Shown here: piece by piece, positions 42,787 through 51,167 of the stretch
Layout of the letters: every line of letters starts with the position of its first letter
Position numbering within the stretch: position 1 is the first letter of the stretch
Assembly (NCBI GenBank): GCA_051745065.1
Contig: JBNJDQ010000001.1
Span: 11,604-75,603, forward strand
Direction: 5' to 3'
Origin: Chitinivibrio sp051745065
GTDB lineage: Bacteria; Fibrobacterota; Chitinivibrionia; Chitinivibrionales; Chitinivibrionaceae
DNA length: 64,000 nucleotides
Made by a program: the position numbers and the translations under genes
The notes under the pieces: model-generated
What the model was told of the DNA's origin: nothing
The model's input: only the letters and a program-made list of their open reading frames with translations
Database searches by the model: none

Positions 42787-44672
42787 AAGAACAGATGAAA
42801 AAAATTGAGCTCCTTCTCTTCCATCGCGAGGGAGAGCAATTTCTGAAAGATCTTCGCCGTGCCGGCGTAGTCCATATTGATACGGACAAAGCCGATCTCA
42901 GCCAGCGCGGTGAGTCTCTGCGTTCCGAGCTGATCCGCGTTGACCGGATTCTGCGGGATCTGGGGCGCCTCAAGATTGAGGAAAAAACGGGTTCGACCCA
43001 GGACGATGCGGCAAAACTTATTGATGAAACCGAAGAGATTAACCGGCAGTATGAAAGCTGCAGTACAGAGATCGCCACTCTGCAGAAGGATGCCCTTCAG
43101 CTCAAACACTGGGGAGATTTCGACCCCGCGCTTCTCGATCAGCTTGAAGAACGTTCTGTCTACACCTTCTTTTTTGATGTCCCCGCAAAGGATATGGACA
43201 GTCTGGACGGTCAGACCTATGCGGTTATCCAGGACATGGGGGCGTCAAAATACGTAGTGGTCTTTTCCCGTAAGGAAACGATCAATCTGCCCTATCTGGA
43301 GCCCCTTGCCGTCCCCCGCCTCTCCCTGAAAGAGGTAAAGGCAAAAATTGAGGATCTCGCCCAAAAACGGCAAAAGCTTATGGCCCGCAAAAAGGAAATT
43401 GCTGCCCGGGCACAGATCATTCGTGCCTACGGCACCGGCCTGGAAAATGACCTGCGCTATGAGCAAACCCAGTCCTCCATGCAGGGGCTCACAGCCGGGC
43501 GGATACTGCATCTGACCGGATGGATTCCCCACTCGGCGTTGCCCACGGTGGAAAGCCTTCTGGAAAACTATTCCTGCTGGTACGAAACGGCGGATCCCCA
43601 ACGCGAAGACCGGGTCCCGGTAAAGATGAAAAACCCCGGCGGATTCAAACTGTTCGAACCCATTACGAAGATCTTTGATCTTCCGGATTACTTCGAACTT
43701 GATCCGACTCCATTTTTTGCCCCCTTCTATGCCCTGTTCTTCGGGCTCTGCCTCGGTGATATCGGCTACGGAGCAGTGCTGCTGGTACTGTCCCTGGCAG
43801 CCGGTGCTAAAATGAAAAAGTCTCTGAAGCCGATATTCAACCTCGGTGCTGTTCTCGGGCTGATGACAATGCTCAGCGGCGTTCTGCTGAACACGTTCTT
43901 CGGTGCGCCCCTTTTTCCCGGCGGCCAGGAACAGGCTCTGCTCAGTTCCGGCGGCGGATTTGCTCTTCTGCAGAACACCGTTGTTGACGGGAAAACCGTG
44001 TATCCCGCCATGGCCTTTTCGGTCTACCTTGGTATCATTCAGATAATTCTGGGGATGCTCCTGAAGTCATGGAACAGATATCACGCGGGCGGCCCGCTCC
44101 ATGCCGTATTCCCTTTCGGCACGATTGCTCTGACAGCCGCTACGGTTCTTGCTCTGATCAAGATCAACTTTCTCGATATGGCGACCTTCTTTCAGGTTGT
44201 CTCGGGCGGTGATATTTCCGCAGCTGCTGTGATGTCAGCCCTGTCGTGGACGACGGTTCAGGTTATGGGTGGCATTGGTCTGGCGCTTCTTTTTCTGTTT
44301 AATAATCCGGACAAAAACGTGGGTATTCGCCTGCCCCTGGGCCTGTGGGAACTCTATCAATTTGTTACAGGCATTATGGGGGACGGCCTCTCCTATATTC
44401 GTCTCTTTGCTCTCGGCCTTGCGGGGGGACTTCTGGGAAATGCCTTTAATCAGATTGCCTTTATGGTTTCCGGTGATGATAAACCGGCAATCCTTTTTGC
44501 CGCAACCATTCTGATCCTGATTCTGGGGCATACAATTAACTTTATCCTTGCAGGACTGGGCGCCTTTGTTCATCCCCTGCGACTGACCTTTGTAGAATTT
44601 TACAACAATCTTGAATTCAAGGGCGGAGCAATCCCCTTTTCACCTTTTAAGAAATTAGAAAACCCAAAATAA
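42783..44672 (+). CDS. atpI: V-type ATP synthase subunit I (a-subunit, ion channel)
   Basis: A 629-residue subunit. The N-terminal 280 residues are cytoplasmic and coiled-coil rich (LIDETEEINRQYESCSTEIATLQKDAL). The C-terminal 340 hold about seven or eight membrane helices, starting FFAPFYALFFGLCLGDIGYG and including the conserved channel Arg in SYIRLFALGLAGGLLGNAFN (about 537-556) and the final HPLRLTFVEFYNN. This subunit makes the ion half-channels against the K ring. It overlaps subunit D by four bases and lies 12 bases before subunit K. Confidence 0.95.
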   Translation: MKEQMKKIELLLFHREGEQFLKDLRRAGVVHIDTDKADLSQRGESLRSELIRVDRILRDLGRLKIEEKTGSTQDDAAKLIDETEEINRQYESCSTEIATLQKDALQLKHWGDFDPALLDQLEERSVYTFFFDVPAKDMDSLDGQTYAVIQDMGASKYVVVFSRKETINLPYLEPLAVPRLSLKEVKAKIEDLAQKRQKLMARKKEIAARAQIIRAYGTGLENDLRYEQTQSSMQGLTAGRILHLTGWIPHSALPTVESLLENYSCWYETADPQREDRVPVKMKNPGGFKLFEPITKIFDLPDYFELDPTPFFAPFYALFFGLCLGDIGYGAVLLVLSLAAGAKMKKSLKPIFNLGAVLGLMTMLSGVLLNTFFGAPLFPGGQEQALLSSGGGFALLQNTVVDGKTVYPAMAFSVYLGIIQIILGMLLKSWNRYHAGGPLHAVFPFGTIALTAATVLALIKINFLDMATFFQVVSGGDISAAAVMSALSWTTVQVMGGIGLALLFLFNNPDKNVGIRLPLGLWELYQFVTGIMGDGLSYIRLFALGLAGGLLGNAFNQIAFMVSGDDKPAILFAATILILILGHTINFILAGLGAFVHPLRLTFVEFYNNLEFKGGAIPFSPFKKLENPK

Positions 44673-44684
44673 CCTGGAGGAAAA

Positions 44685-45143
44685 ATGGATATTGGAACAA
44701 TTCTGGCACTTACTGGTATCGGCCTTATGATCGGACTTTCCGGCGCCGGCTCGGCAATCGGGACGGCAATCGGCGGTTCATCAGTTATCGGAATGCTGAA
44801 AAAGAAACCCGAAGCATTCGGTAACGGCATGGTTCTGGCTGCACTTCCCGCAACGCAGGGGCTGTACGGTTTTGTCGGATTTATCATGTACAATGGAAAA
44901 CTGGGCGGTATGAACGGAGAAATCACATCCTTTGAGGGTGGTATTGTTCTTGCGGCCGGTATTGCCATCGGCATTGCGTCTTTAGTCTCTGCAATCCAGC
45001 AGGGTAAAGTGTGTGCAAACGGTATCTCCGCCATCGGCAGTGACCACGATGTCTTCGGGAACACTCTTATTCTTGCAGCCTTCCCGGAGTTCTATGCAAT
45101 TCTTGCCCTTGTTGCGGCAATTCTGATGCAGAATCTTATTTGA
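44685..45143 (+). CDS. atpK: V-type ATP synthase proteolipid subunit K, probably sodium-binding
   Basis: A 152-residue, four-helix proteolipid made of two similar hairpins. The second helix holds ALPATQGLYGF (Thr 57, Gln 58), the third ASLVSAIQQGK (Gln 105/106), and the fourth AAFPEFYAILALV (Glu 135). In Enterococcus hirae NtpK the matching Thr, Gln, Gln and Glu coordinate sodium. Their presence suggests sodium coupling, an inference that fits an anaerobe or alkaliphile. The first hairpin lacks a carboxylate, so one Glu serves four helices, as in V-type rings. It is the last gene of the operon, followed by a terminator. Confidence 0.95.
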   Translation: MDIGTILALTGIGLMIGLSGAGSAIGTAIGGSSVIGMLKKKPEAFGNGMVLAALPATQGLYGFVGFIMYNGKLGGMNGEITSFEGGIVLAAGIAIGIASLVSAIQQGKVCANGISAIGSDHDVFGNTLILAAFPEFYAILALVAAILMQNLI

Positions 45144-45183
45144 TAAATTTCTGCGGGAAACAGGTGCAGTACGGAAAAACTGC

Positions 45184-45213
45184 AAAAAAAGAGTTCTCCG
45201 GAACTCTTTTTTT
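45184..45213 (+). terminator. Terminator of the V-ATPase operon
   Basis: AAAAAGAGTTC/GAACTCTTTTT with loop TCCG, followed by TTTATTG. It lies about 40 bases after the subunit K stop and is symmetrical enough to work in both directions. Confidence 0.9.
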
Positions 45214-45236
45214 ATTGCCTCTGAACCGTGGATATC

Positions 45237-45272
45237 ATAGAATTATCTTTTTATATAGAATTATCTTTTTAT
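45237..45272 (+). repeat. Perfect 18-base tandem duplication upstream of the chemosensory operon
   Basis: The 18 bases ATAGAATTATCTTTTTAT occur twice head to tail, at 45237-45254 and 45255-45272, ending just before the GGAGG of the CheX-like gene. They lie in the only space between the V-ATPase terminator and the chemosensory operon, so they must overlap its promoter or 5' leader. Confidence 0.9.
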
Positions 45273-45285
45273 TCGGAGGATGACC

Positions 45286-45771
45286 ATGACCCAGATCGGT
45301 GAAAAGCTGAACGAATTGACAGATACAATCAAAAACACTGCCGCGGAATCCGTGGAATCACTTCTTATGGACGATGTCGCCGCAGTGGGTGAATGGAAGC
45401 ATACTGCAGGCACGCTTTTGAAAAGCGACCACATTCTTTCTGTTTCAAGCTCTAATCACGCATATCAGGCAGTAATACTCTTTGGAATCTCCAACGATGC
45501 CGCTTCGGAGTATGCCGAAGACAAAGATGAGATTCAGGATCTTTTCGGCGAAGTTGCAAACACCTTCTTCGGCCTTATCGCGGACAACACTGCATTCTCC
45601 GAATACTTTGGATTCCTTGAACAGTCCATCCCCATTTATTCGGTCGAAGAAAGTGCCTGCCACAAGGTTGACTCCCTCGTGGGGGAACTGGAAATAGAAG
45701 GCGGCAGCAGAATGAAAGTTGTCTTTGCCGCCCGTAAAAGCAGAGAAGCAAAAAAGGATGAGAAACAGTGA
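45286..45771 (+). CDS. cheX: CheX-type protein, first gene of the second chemosensory operon
   Basis: A 161-residue protein paralogous to the CheX at 13956-14432: the helix LNELTDTIKNTAAESVESLLM, the sheet region SDHILSVSSSNHAYQAVILFGI, and the motif helix DEIQDLFGEVANTFFGLI with the Glu-x-x-Asn pair used by CheC/CheX phosphatases. The C-terminal end (KVVFAARKSREAKKDEKQ) is basic. It probably removes phosphate from the receiver of the operon's CheA or a remote CheY. The ATG at 45286 is chosen because GGAGG is correctly spaced; the ATG at 45280 touches it. Its end overlaps the ThiF-like gene (GTGA). Confidence 0.78.
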   Translation: MTQIGEKLNELTDTIKNTAAESVESLLMDDVAAVGEWKHTAGTLLKSDHILSVSSSNHAYQAVILFGISNDAASEYAEDKDEIQDLFGEVANTFFGLIADNTAFSEYFGFLEQSIPIYSVEESACHKVDSLVGELEIEGGSRMKVVFAARKSREAKKDEKQ

Positions 45772-46400
45772 TTGAAACGAACACTCTTACAGATTATTTT
45801 ACCTCTCTTTACGGTGAGGAAAACTACGGGAAAATCCGCAACACTCATATCGGTATCGGCGGAGCCGGCGGACTGGGGTCAAATTGCGCATTTAACCTTG
45901 TCCGGGCGGGATTTCGCAAATTCACCCTATATGATTTTGATTTTGTGGAACTGTCCAATCTTAACCGGCAGTTTTATTTTGCTGATCAGATTGGACTTCC
46001 AAAAGTGAATGCCCTCATAACAAATCTGAAACGAATTACCCCGGATCTCTCCATTAGGGCAGAACAGTTGCGCCTGACACCGCAGAACATTTCTGAGAAA
46101 TTCGCCGACGCCTCGGTTCTTGTGGAAGCCTTTGATACGGTTGACGCCAAGCGTATGATGGCCGAAGAGTTTATGCAGAAAACGCCCCTTCTTGTTTCTG
46201 CATCGGGCCTTGCCGGCTGGGGACATCTGGAAGATATTACGATTCGCCGGGTAAATGACAGTTTCATCCTCATCGGAGACGGCACACGGGGTGCCAGCGC
46301 AGAAAGACCGCCGATTTCACCGCGGGTAAACGCCGTTGCAGCCATGCAGGCTGACATCATACTTGAACACGTTCTGCAACAAACCGAAACCAATTACTAA
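45768..46400 (+). CDS. ThiF/MoeB/E1-like adenylyltransferase in a chemosensory operon
   Basis: A 210-residue Rossmann protein of the ThiF/E1 group. It has the ATP-binding GIGGAGGLGSNCAFNLVRAG (about 26-45), YDFDFVELSNLNRQFYF (about 52-68, with the acidic and Asn-Arg-Gln residues) and GLPKVNALITNLKRI. These enzymes adenylate the C-terminus of a ubiquitin-like sulfur carrier (ThiS, MoaD). No CxxC zinc pair and no clear catalytic Cys are visible, and no ThiS-like gene is near, so it may be a thiamine-type ThiF (ThiF-ThiH split type) or a repurposed adenylyl enzyme. The start is GTG overlapping the cheX stop; the next gene is a hemerythrin receptor nine bases on. Confidence 0.85.
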   Translation: MIETNTLTDYFTSLYGEENYGKIRNTHIGIGGAGGLGSNCAFNLVRAGFRKFTLYDFDFVELSNLNRQFYFADQIGLPKVNALITNLKRITPDLSIRAEQLRLTPQNISEKFADASVLVEAFDTVDAKRMMAEEFMQKTPLLVSASGLAGWGHLEDITIRRVNDSFILIGDGTRGASAERPPISPRVNAVAAMQADIILEHVLQQTETNY

Positions 46401-46409
46401 GGAGCAGAA

Positions 46410-47966
46410 ATGTTCGATGCCGATACGCCGACCCATTCCGCTGCGGATACCTCTGAATTGTATCGCGCTGTGGTTCACCTCTTTCCCCGGGCGCAGGATG
46501 TTCTTGCCCCGCATTCTGCTTCAGTTAAAGAGATTACCGCCTTTCTCCTGAATGCATCCCGGGATGAAGATGATTCCCTCAGGTCAGTACATCAAATCTC
46601 CCGGGCCATGAATGCATCTGCGGCATCCCTGACGCAGGAAAGCCGAACCGTACGTGACAATACCCGGCAGATTCGCGGGGAAACCGCGGTAATCGATGAA
46701 AAAACCCTGGAAATGACATCGAACATGAACACCGTCTCCTCGGCGACGGAGGAACTCAGTATAAACATGGGAACCATCTCAGATACTGCAGCGCATTCGG
46801 AAGAAATGATTCGCAGCCTGACAGACAGTGCGGGCTCGGTAACCCGGGAATCCCGCCGGATTTCTGAGATCACCTCCTCTGCTGCAGACACCACCCGTGA
46901 AACAGAAGAAAAAACCCAGAGCAGTACAGCGCTTATGCACAGTCTGGAAGAAGCTGCCGGTGCCATCGGCGATGTAACCACCACCATTGCGGATATCTCG
47001 GATCAGACAAAACTCCTTGCCCTCAATGCCACCATCGAGGCTGCCCGCGCCGGTGAAGCGGGACGGGGATTTGCCGTGGTTGCACGGGAGGTAAAGGAGC
47101 TTGCCCAGCAAACAAACAATGCCACCCGGGATATTAACACCCGCATTGAACATATACAGGATGTGACACAATCCGCCGGCGCGGTAATGCGGGAGATCGG
47201 CACATTCATCGACACTCTGAGTACGCAGATGGAGCAGATCACAAACTCAACACAAACACAGTCACGGGAAATGGAGACCCTCCTATCCTCGATAAATGAA
47301 AACCGCACGCGCATCGGCGAAATGGCGGAAAATGTCGAGCAGGGCGCCCGGGCAATTCAGGATGTCAACATCAGCATGAACGAAACCTATGCCCTTTCAG
47401 AAACAATCCGCACGATGATTTCCGACGTACATACCCATACGGACAGCCTGGAAAACCGCTCGCTGAAGAACTATGCCCTGGCCCTGGAAACGGAAAGTCA
47501 GAATATCACGGTTCTGCAGCTGTTGGAGCAGAACTCCCGCCATACCTCTTCAAAGCAGGCGAAGCCCCGGCTTGCCCATTTCACCCGGGTCTTTGATGTG
47601 GGGCTTACACTCTTCAACGACGAACACCGGAAAATCTTCACGTATATCAATACCCTGCATGAAATGATAAAAGAGCGCAAACCGCCAGAGGATCTGCTCA
47701 AGACTCTTCACGATTTTGCAGCCTTCACAACACAGCATTTTGCCGATGAAGAGGAGCTGATGAAGGAGAAAGAGTACCCCCGCCTCCATGAGCACCGTCG
47801 CATTCATGAACATCTTCTCAGCACAGTGAAAGAAAATATCACAGCCATTGAAGAGGGCGGTCAGGCGGATCTGTTTGATCTTCTGACATTTTTAAGGGAT
47901 TGGCTGTATACGCATATCCTGAAAGAGGATATGAAATACAAATCATTCTTTTCGGGTGAGAAGTAA
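46410..47966 (+). CDS. Soluble methyl-accepting chemoreceptor with C-terminal hemerythrin domain (all iron ligands)
   Basis: A 518-residue protein without a membrane segment or signal peptide. Residues 1-90 are unassigned. A long coiled coil holds the MCP tip ISDQTKLLALNATIEAARAG then EAGRGFAVVAREVKEL (about 195-232), which binds CheA/CheW. Residues 392-516 are a bacteriohemerythrin: ligands His 406, His 443, Glu 447, His 462, His 466, His 502 and Asp 507, with normal spacing, enough for a di-iron oxygen-binding site. It should report oxygen or redox state to the CheA encoded next. AAGGAG precedes the ATG. A paralogue lies at 51168-52799. Confidence 0.92.
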   Translation: MFDADTPTHSAADTSELYRAVVHLFPRAQDVLAPHSASVKEITAFLLNASRDEDDSLRSVHQISRAMNASAASLTQESRTVRDNTRQIRGETAVIDEKTLEMTSNMNTVSSATEELSINMGTISDTAAHSEEMIRSLTDSAGSVTRESRRISEITSSAADTTRETEEKTQSSTALMHSLEEAAGAIGDVTTTIADISDQTKLLALNATIEAARAGEAGRGFAVVAREVKELAQQTNNATRDINTRIEHIQDVTQSAGAVMREIGTFIDTLSTQMEQITNSTQTQSREMETLLSSINENRTRIGEMAENVEQGARAIQDVNISMNETYALSETIRTMISDVHTHTDSLENRSLKNYALALETESQNITVLQLLEQNSRHTSSKQAKPRLAHFTRVFDVGLTLFNDEHRKIFTYINTLHEMIKERKPPEDLLKTLHDFAAFTTQHFADEEELMKEKEYPRLHEHRRIHEHLLSTVKENITAIEEGGQADLFDLLTFLRDWLYTHILKEDMKYKSFFSGEK

Positions 47967-47979
47967 CGTGGGCGGCGCA

Positions 47980-50900
47980 ATGTCAGAGCAGGATCAGGAG
48001 GTATTTCAGCTGTTTCTTGAAGAGTCCGCGGAATATCTTGAAGATATCGAGTCTCTTCTTCTGGAAGCCGAAGAGGGCAATCGGGATGAAGATACGGTAA
48101 ACACTCTTTTTCGCGCAGTCCACACCATTAAAGGCGGTGCGGGCTTTTTTAATCTGGACGCCGTCAACAGCCTTGCCCATGCGATGGAGGATATGCTCGG
48201 CCAGGTACGGGATAAAACAATCCCCTTTGACGACAGAATTATCACAACCCTCATTGCAGGGCGCGATCTTCTGGCAGAGATGATCTCTGCCCCGGATGAA
48301 GCCGACACAATCCCCTCTGCTGCAGTTCTTGAGGAAATTCAAAAGATAATGGATAATCCTGCAGAAAGCGATCACGGCGGTACGCCCCCTGCGACGGGGG
48401 CCGGTGCAGACTATCTCACTCTTGTTGACAGAGACGGCAGGGAGTTGCTGTATGCGGCCAAAAAAGCGCTGAAAGATTCCCAGGAAAAATCTCCCGGCGG
48501 TCCGAATGTTTATCTCCTCTGCATTGATCTGCAACGGGATATCGAACAAAAACACCTGAAAATCATGGAAGTAATCAAAGAGCTGGAAAGTCTTCTTGAT
48601 ATTATCGAGAGCCGGTTAATCTATGACCCGGCGGATCTGGGGCACGCTCCGGCGGAAAAGGATATGAATCTGCAGCTCTACATCCTCTGCAGTACGGTCA
48701 TGGATCTTGATCTCATGCAGGAATTTACCGGGCTGCCGGGAAAAAACATCGTTACCGTTCTTTCCCACACCATCAGGGATAGAGCAAAAATCCCCGACAC
48801 AATGGAAACAGATTTTACCGGCGAACCGGCCACGCCGGAGAAATCCGCTCTTTCACGGCACGCGGAATCGGCCGCAGAAACATCGGCCGCTGAAAAAAAG
48901 CCCTCGGCAAAGGCAGGCAGGCAGGATCCCCTCAGGGATAAACAACATGCCTCCCCGTCATCATTGACCGGGACGAAGGATCGCTCCATCAGGATCGGCC
49001 TGAAAAGCATTGATCGTTTGATGAACCTGGCTGCGGAACTTGTTCTTACACGCAATGAATTTCTGACCCGTATCGGAGGCGAAACCTCCACTCAGCTTGC
49101 CGCTACAGCCCACCGCCTCGACGAGATTACCGGTGAGATTCAGGATGCCGTCATGCAGACCCGTATGCAGAGTGTGGGCATTGTCCTGAAAAAGTTCAAA
49201 CGTGTTGTCCGGGATCTTTCGGCAAAGCTGGACAAAGAGATTGATCTCACCATCACCGGAACCGAAGTCGAGCTGGACAGAACCATAATCGAAGCCATTG
49301 GTGACCCTCTGACTCATCTGGTGCGCAACTCCGTGGATCACGGTATCGAAATGCCCGACGTGCGGCAAAGGGCCGGAAAGGAAGTTACCGGGAAAATCAC
49401 CCTTGCCGCCGTGCAGGAAACAGACAACGTGCGCATTGAGATTCGCGATGACGGTGCCGGCATGGATACGGAAAAAATCGGTACCTCTGCGGTCAAAAAA
49501 GGCATCTGCACAGCACAGGAGCTGGCACAAATGTCGGCGGATGAAATCCGCGAGCTCATCTTCAGCCCGGGCTTTTCCACGGCGGAGGAAATCTCGGATC
49601 TCTCCGGCCGCGGTGTAGGTATGGATGTGGTAAAGCAGAGCATTGCCAAAGTGGGCGGCATCATACGTATCTCCTCGGAAGTGGGGCGGGGAACCACCAC
49701 GTCAATCAAACTGCCCCTGACCCTTGCCATCATCCCCGGGCTGCTGGTCCGCCTGGGCACCAGCCGGTTTGCAATTCCCCAAAACAATGTTATCAAACTG
49801 CTGCGGATTCCCGCTGACAGAATTCAGCACGAGGTCTACCGGGTTGGTGATTCTGCATCAATCCGCTTTAAGGATCAGCTGATTCCCGTCGTGTCCCTGG
49901 GCAGAATTCTGGAAATCCCTTCACAGCGAATCGATGCAGAAGGCACCGTACGTCCGGACCGTCGAAGCCGTATTGCCGACCGCCGTTCTCCCCATATCTC
50001 CCGGGCCGTTGCAGAGGACCTCCCCGCCGCAGCAGAGGAGAATCGCCGCAGCAGGGAACGGCGCCGCGCCGGAGAAAGCCACATGCGTATTGCCGTCGTC
50101 CAATCGGAGGAAAGTATCTTCGGGCTTATCGTGGACGCCCTGGATGACTCCGAGGAAATTGTGGTAAAACATCTCGGGGCCCATCTGAAGAATGCCCCCT
50201 ACTATGCCGGAGCAACGATCCTCGGAGACGGCTGCATCGCCCTGATAACGGATATTGATGCAATCCGTCAACACCCTCTTGTGCGGGGAACCAGCCGTGA
50301 CATTTCCCGGACAGTACGAAAAAAGCAGGACAGTGATGAAACCGGACCGGACCGCCACGATCTTTTAACCTTTTCCAATGAGGGAGACCCGACACATTAC
50401 GCGGTCCCCATGGATATTGTCCGCCGGATCATTCGAATATCCCCGCAGGAGGTTGAACGGGTCGGCACGGTGGATCTGATCCGCTCCCTCGGTGAAACAA
50501 TCCCCCTCGTCCGCCTCAGCGAGGCCCTGGGGACTCCACCCATTCCGCGGGGTACAAAACAGCTTTACTGTATTATTTTCAATACGGAAAAACGGCCCGC
50601 CGCCCTTGCTGTCACCCATATCGATGATATCCGGTCCATAACCGAAAATATCGATACGGATACGTACCGTGCACCGGGAATCATCGGCACCACCATGATT
50701 GATGACCATCTGACAGCCATGGTGGATCTCTATGAAGTACTTGTGCAGAACCGTCCGGATCTTGCTCCGCCGGATACCGCACGGCAGGGAGCAGAGAAAC
50801 AGACCGTCCTGGTGGTTGACGACTCCCCCTTCTTTCGCAAACAGATGGGCTCCATTGTTACGGATACGGGGTATACATTGATAACCGCCGGGGACGGCGA

Positions 50901-51159
50901 GGAAGCTCTGGAAGTACTTGAAAAAGAACAGGTTGATCTTGTTCTTACCGATATTGAGATGCCCCGCATGAACGGCCTTGAACTCACCCGCAAAATCCGA
51001 CAGGGGCCGAAAGCGCATATTCCCGTTGTGGCCTGCACAACCCTTTCCAAAGCCGAGGACCGCAGCAAAGGCTACGATGCCGGAGTAAATGAATATCTGA
51101 TAAAGATCGACCGCACACAGGTTGTTCAGAGTTGTACCAAATACCTACACGGAAAATGA
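47980..51159 (+). CDS. cheA: CheA histidine kinase with HPt, two CheW-like domains and C-terminal receiver
   Basis: About 1059 residues. Order: HPt (1-110, phospho-His 48 in FRAVHTIKGGAGF); linker; dimerisation (SIRIGLKSIDRLMNLAAELVL, about 330-350); ATPase (GDPLTHLVRNSVDHGIEM, DDGAGMD, GRGVGMDVV); first CheW-like domain (GLLVRLGTSRFAIPQNNV to about 760) with an Arg-rich insert; second, divergent CheW-like domain (LTFSNEGDPTHYAVPMDIVR, about 800-930); receiver (VLVVDDSPFFRKQM, LVLTDIEMPRMNG). The operon has no cheY, so the fused receiver may be its sink or adapter. ATG at 47980 is preferred by family N-terminus; a GTG at 47968 has the better ribosome site (GGTGAG). Confidence 0.93.
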   Translation: MSEQDQEVFQLFLEESAEYLEDIESLLLEAEEGNRDEDTVNTLFRAVHTIKGGAGFFNLDAVNSLAHAMEDMLGQVRDKTIPFDDRIITTLIAGRDLLAEMISAPDEADTIPSAAVLEEIQKIMDNPAESDHGGTPPATGAGADYLTLVDRDGRELLYAAKKALKDSQEKSPGGPNVYLLCIDLQRDIEQKHLKIMEVIKELESLLDIIESRLIYDPADLGHAPAEKDMNLQLYILCSTVMDLDLMQEFTGLPGKNIVTVLSHTIRDRAKIPDTMETDFTGEPATPEKSALSRHAESAAETSAAEKKPSAKAGRQDPLRDKQHASPSSLTGTKDRSIRIGLKSIDRLMNLAAELVLTRNEFLTRIGGETSTQLAATAHRLDEITGEIQDAVMQTRMQSVGIVLKKFKRVVRDLSAKLDKEIDLTITGTEVELDRTIIEAIGDPLTHLVRNSVDHGIEMPDVRQRAGKEVTGKITLAAVQETDNVRIEIRDDGAGMDTEKIGTSAVKKGICTAQELAQMSADEIRELIFSPGFSTAEEISDLSGRGVGMDVVKQSIAKVGGIIRISSEVGRGTTTSIKLPLTLAIIPGLLVRLGTSRFAIPQNNVIKLLRIPADRIQHEVYRVGDSASIRFKDQLIPVVSLGRILEIPSQRIDAEGTVRPDRRSRIADRRSPHISRAVAEDLPAAAEENRRSRERRRAGESHMRIAVVQSEESIFGLIVDALDDSEEIVVKHLGAHLKNAPYYAGATILGDGCIALITDIDAIRQHPLVRGTSRDISRTVRKKQDSDETGPDRHDLLTFSNEGDPTHYAVPMDIVRRIIRISPQEVERVGTVDLIRSLGETIPLVRLSEALGTPPIPRGTKQLYCIIFNTEKRPAALAVTHIDDIRSITENIDTDTYRAPGIIGTTMIDDHLTAMVDLYEVLVQNRPDLAPPDTARQGAEKQTVLVVDDSPFFRKQMGSIVTDTGYTLITAGDGEEALEVLEKEQVDLVLTDIEMPRMNGLELTRKIRQGPKAHIPVVACTTLSKAEDRSKGYDAGVNEYLIKIDRTQVVQSCTKYLHGK

Positions 51160-51167
51160 GGTGAACC

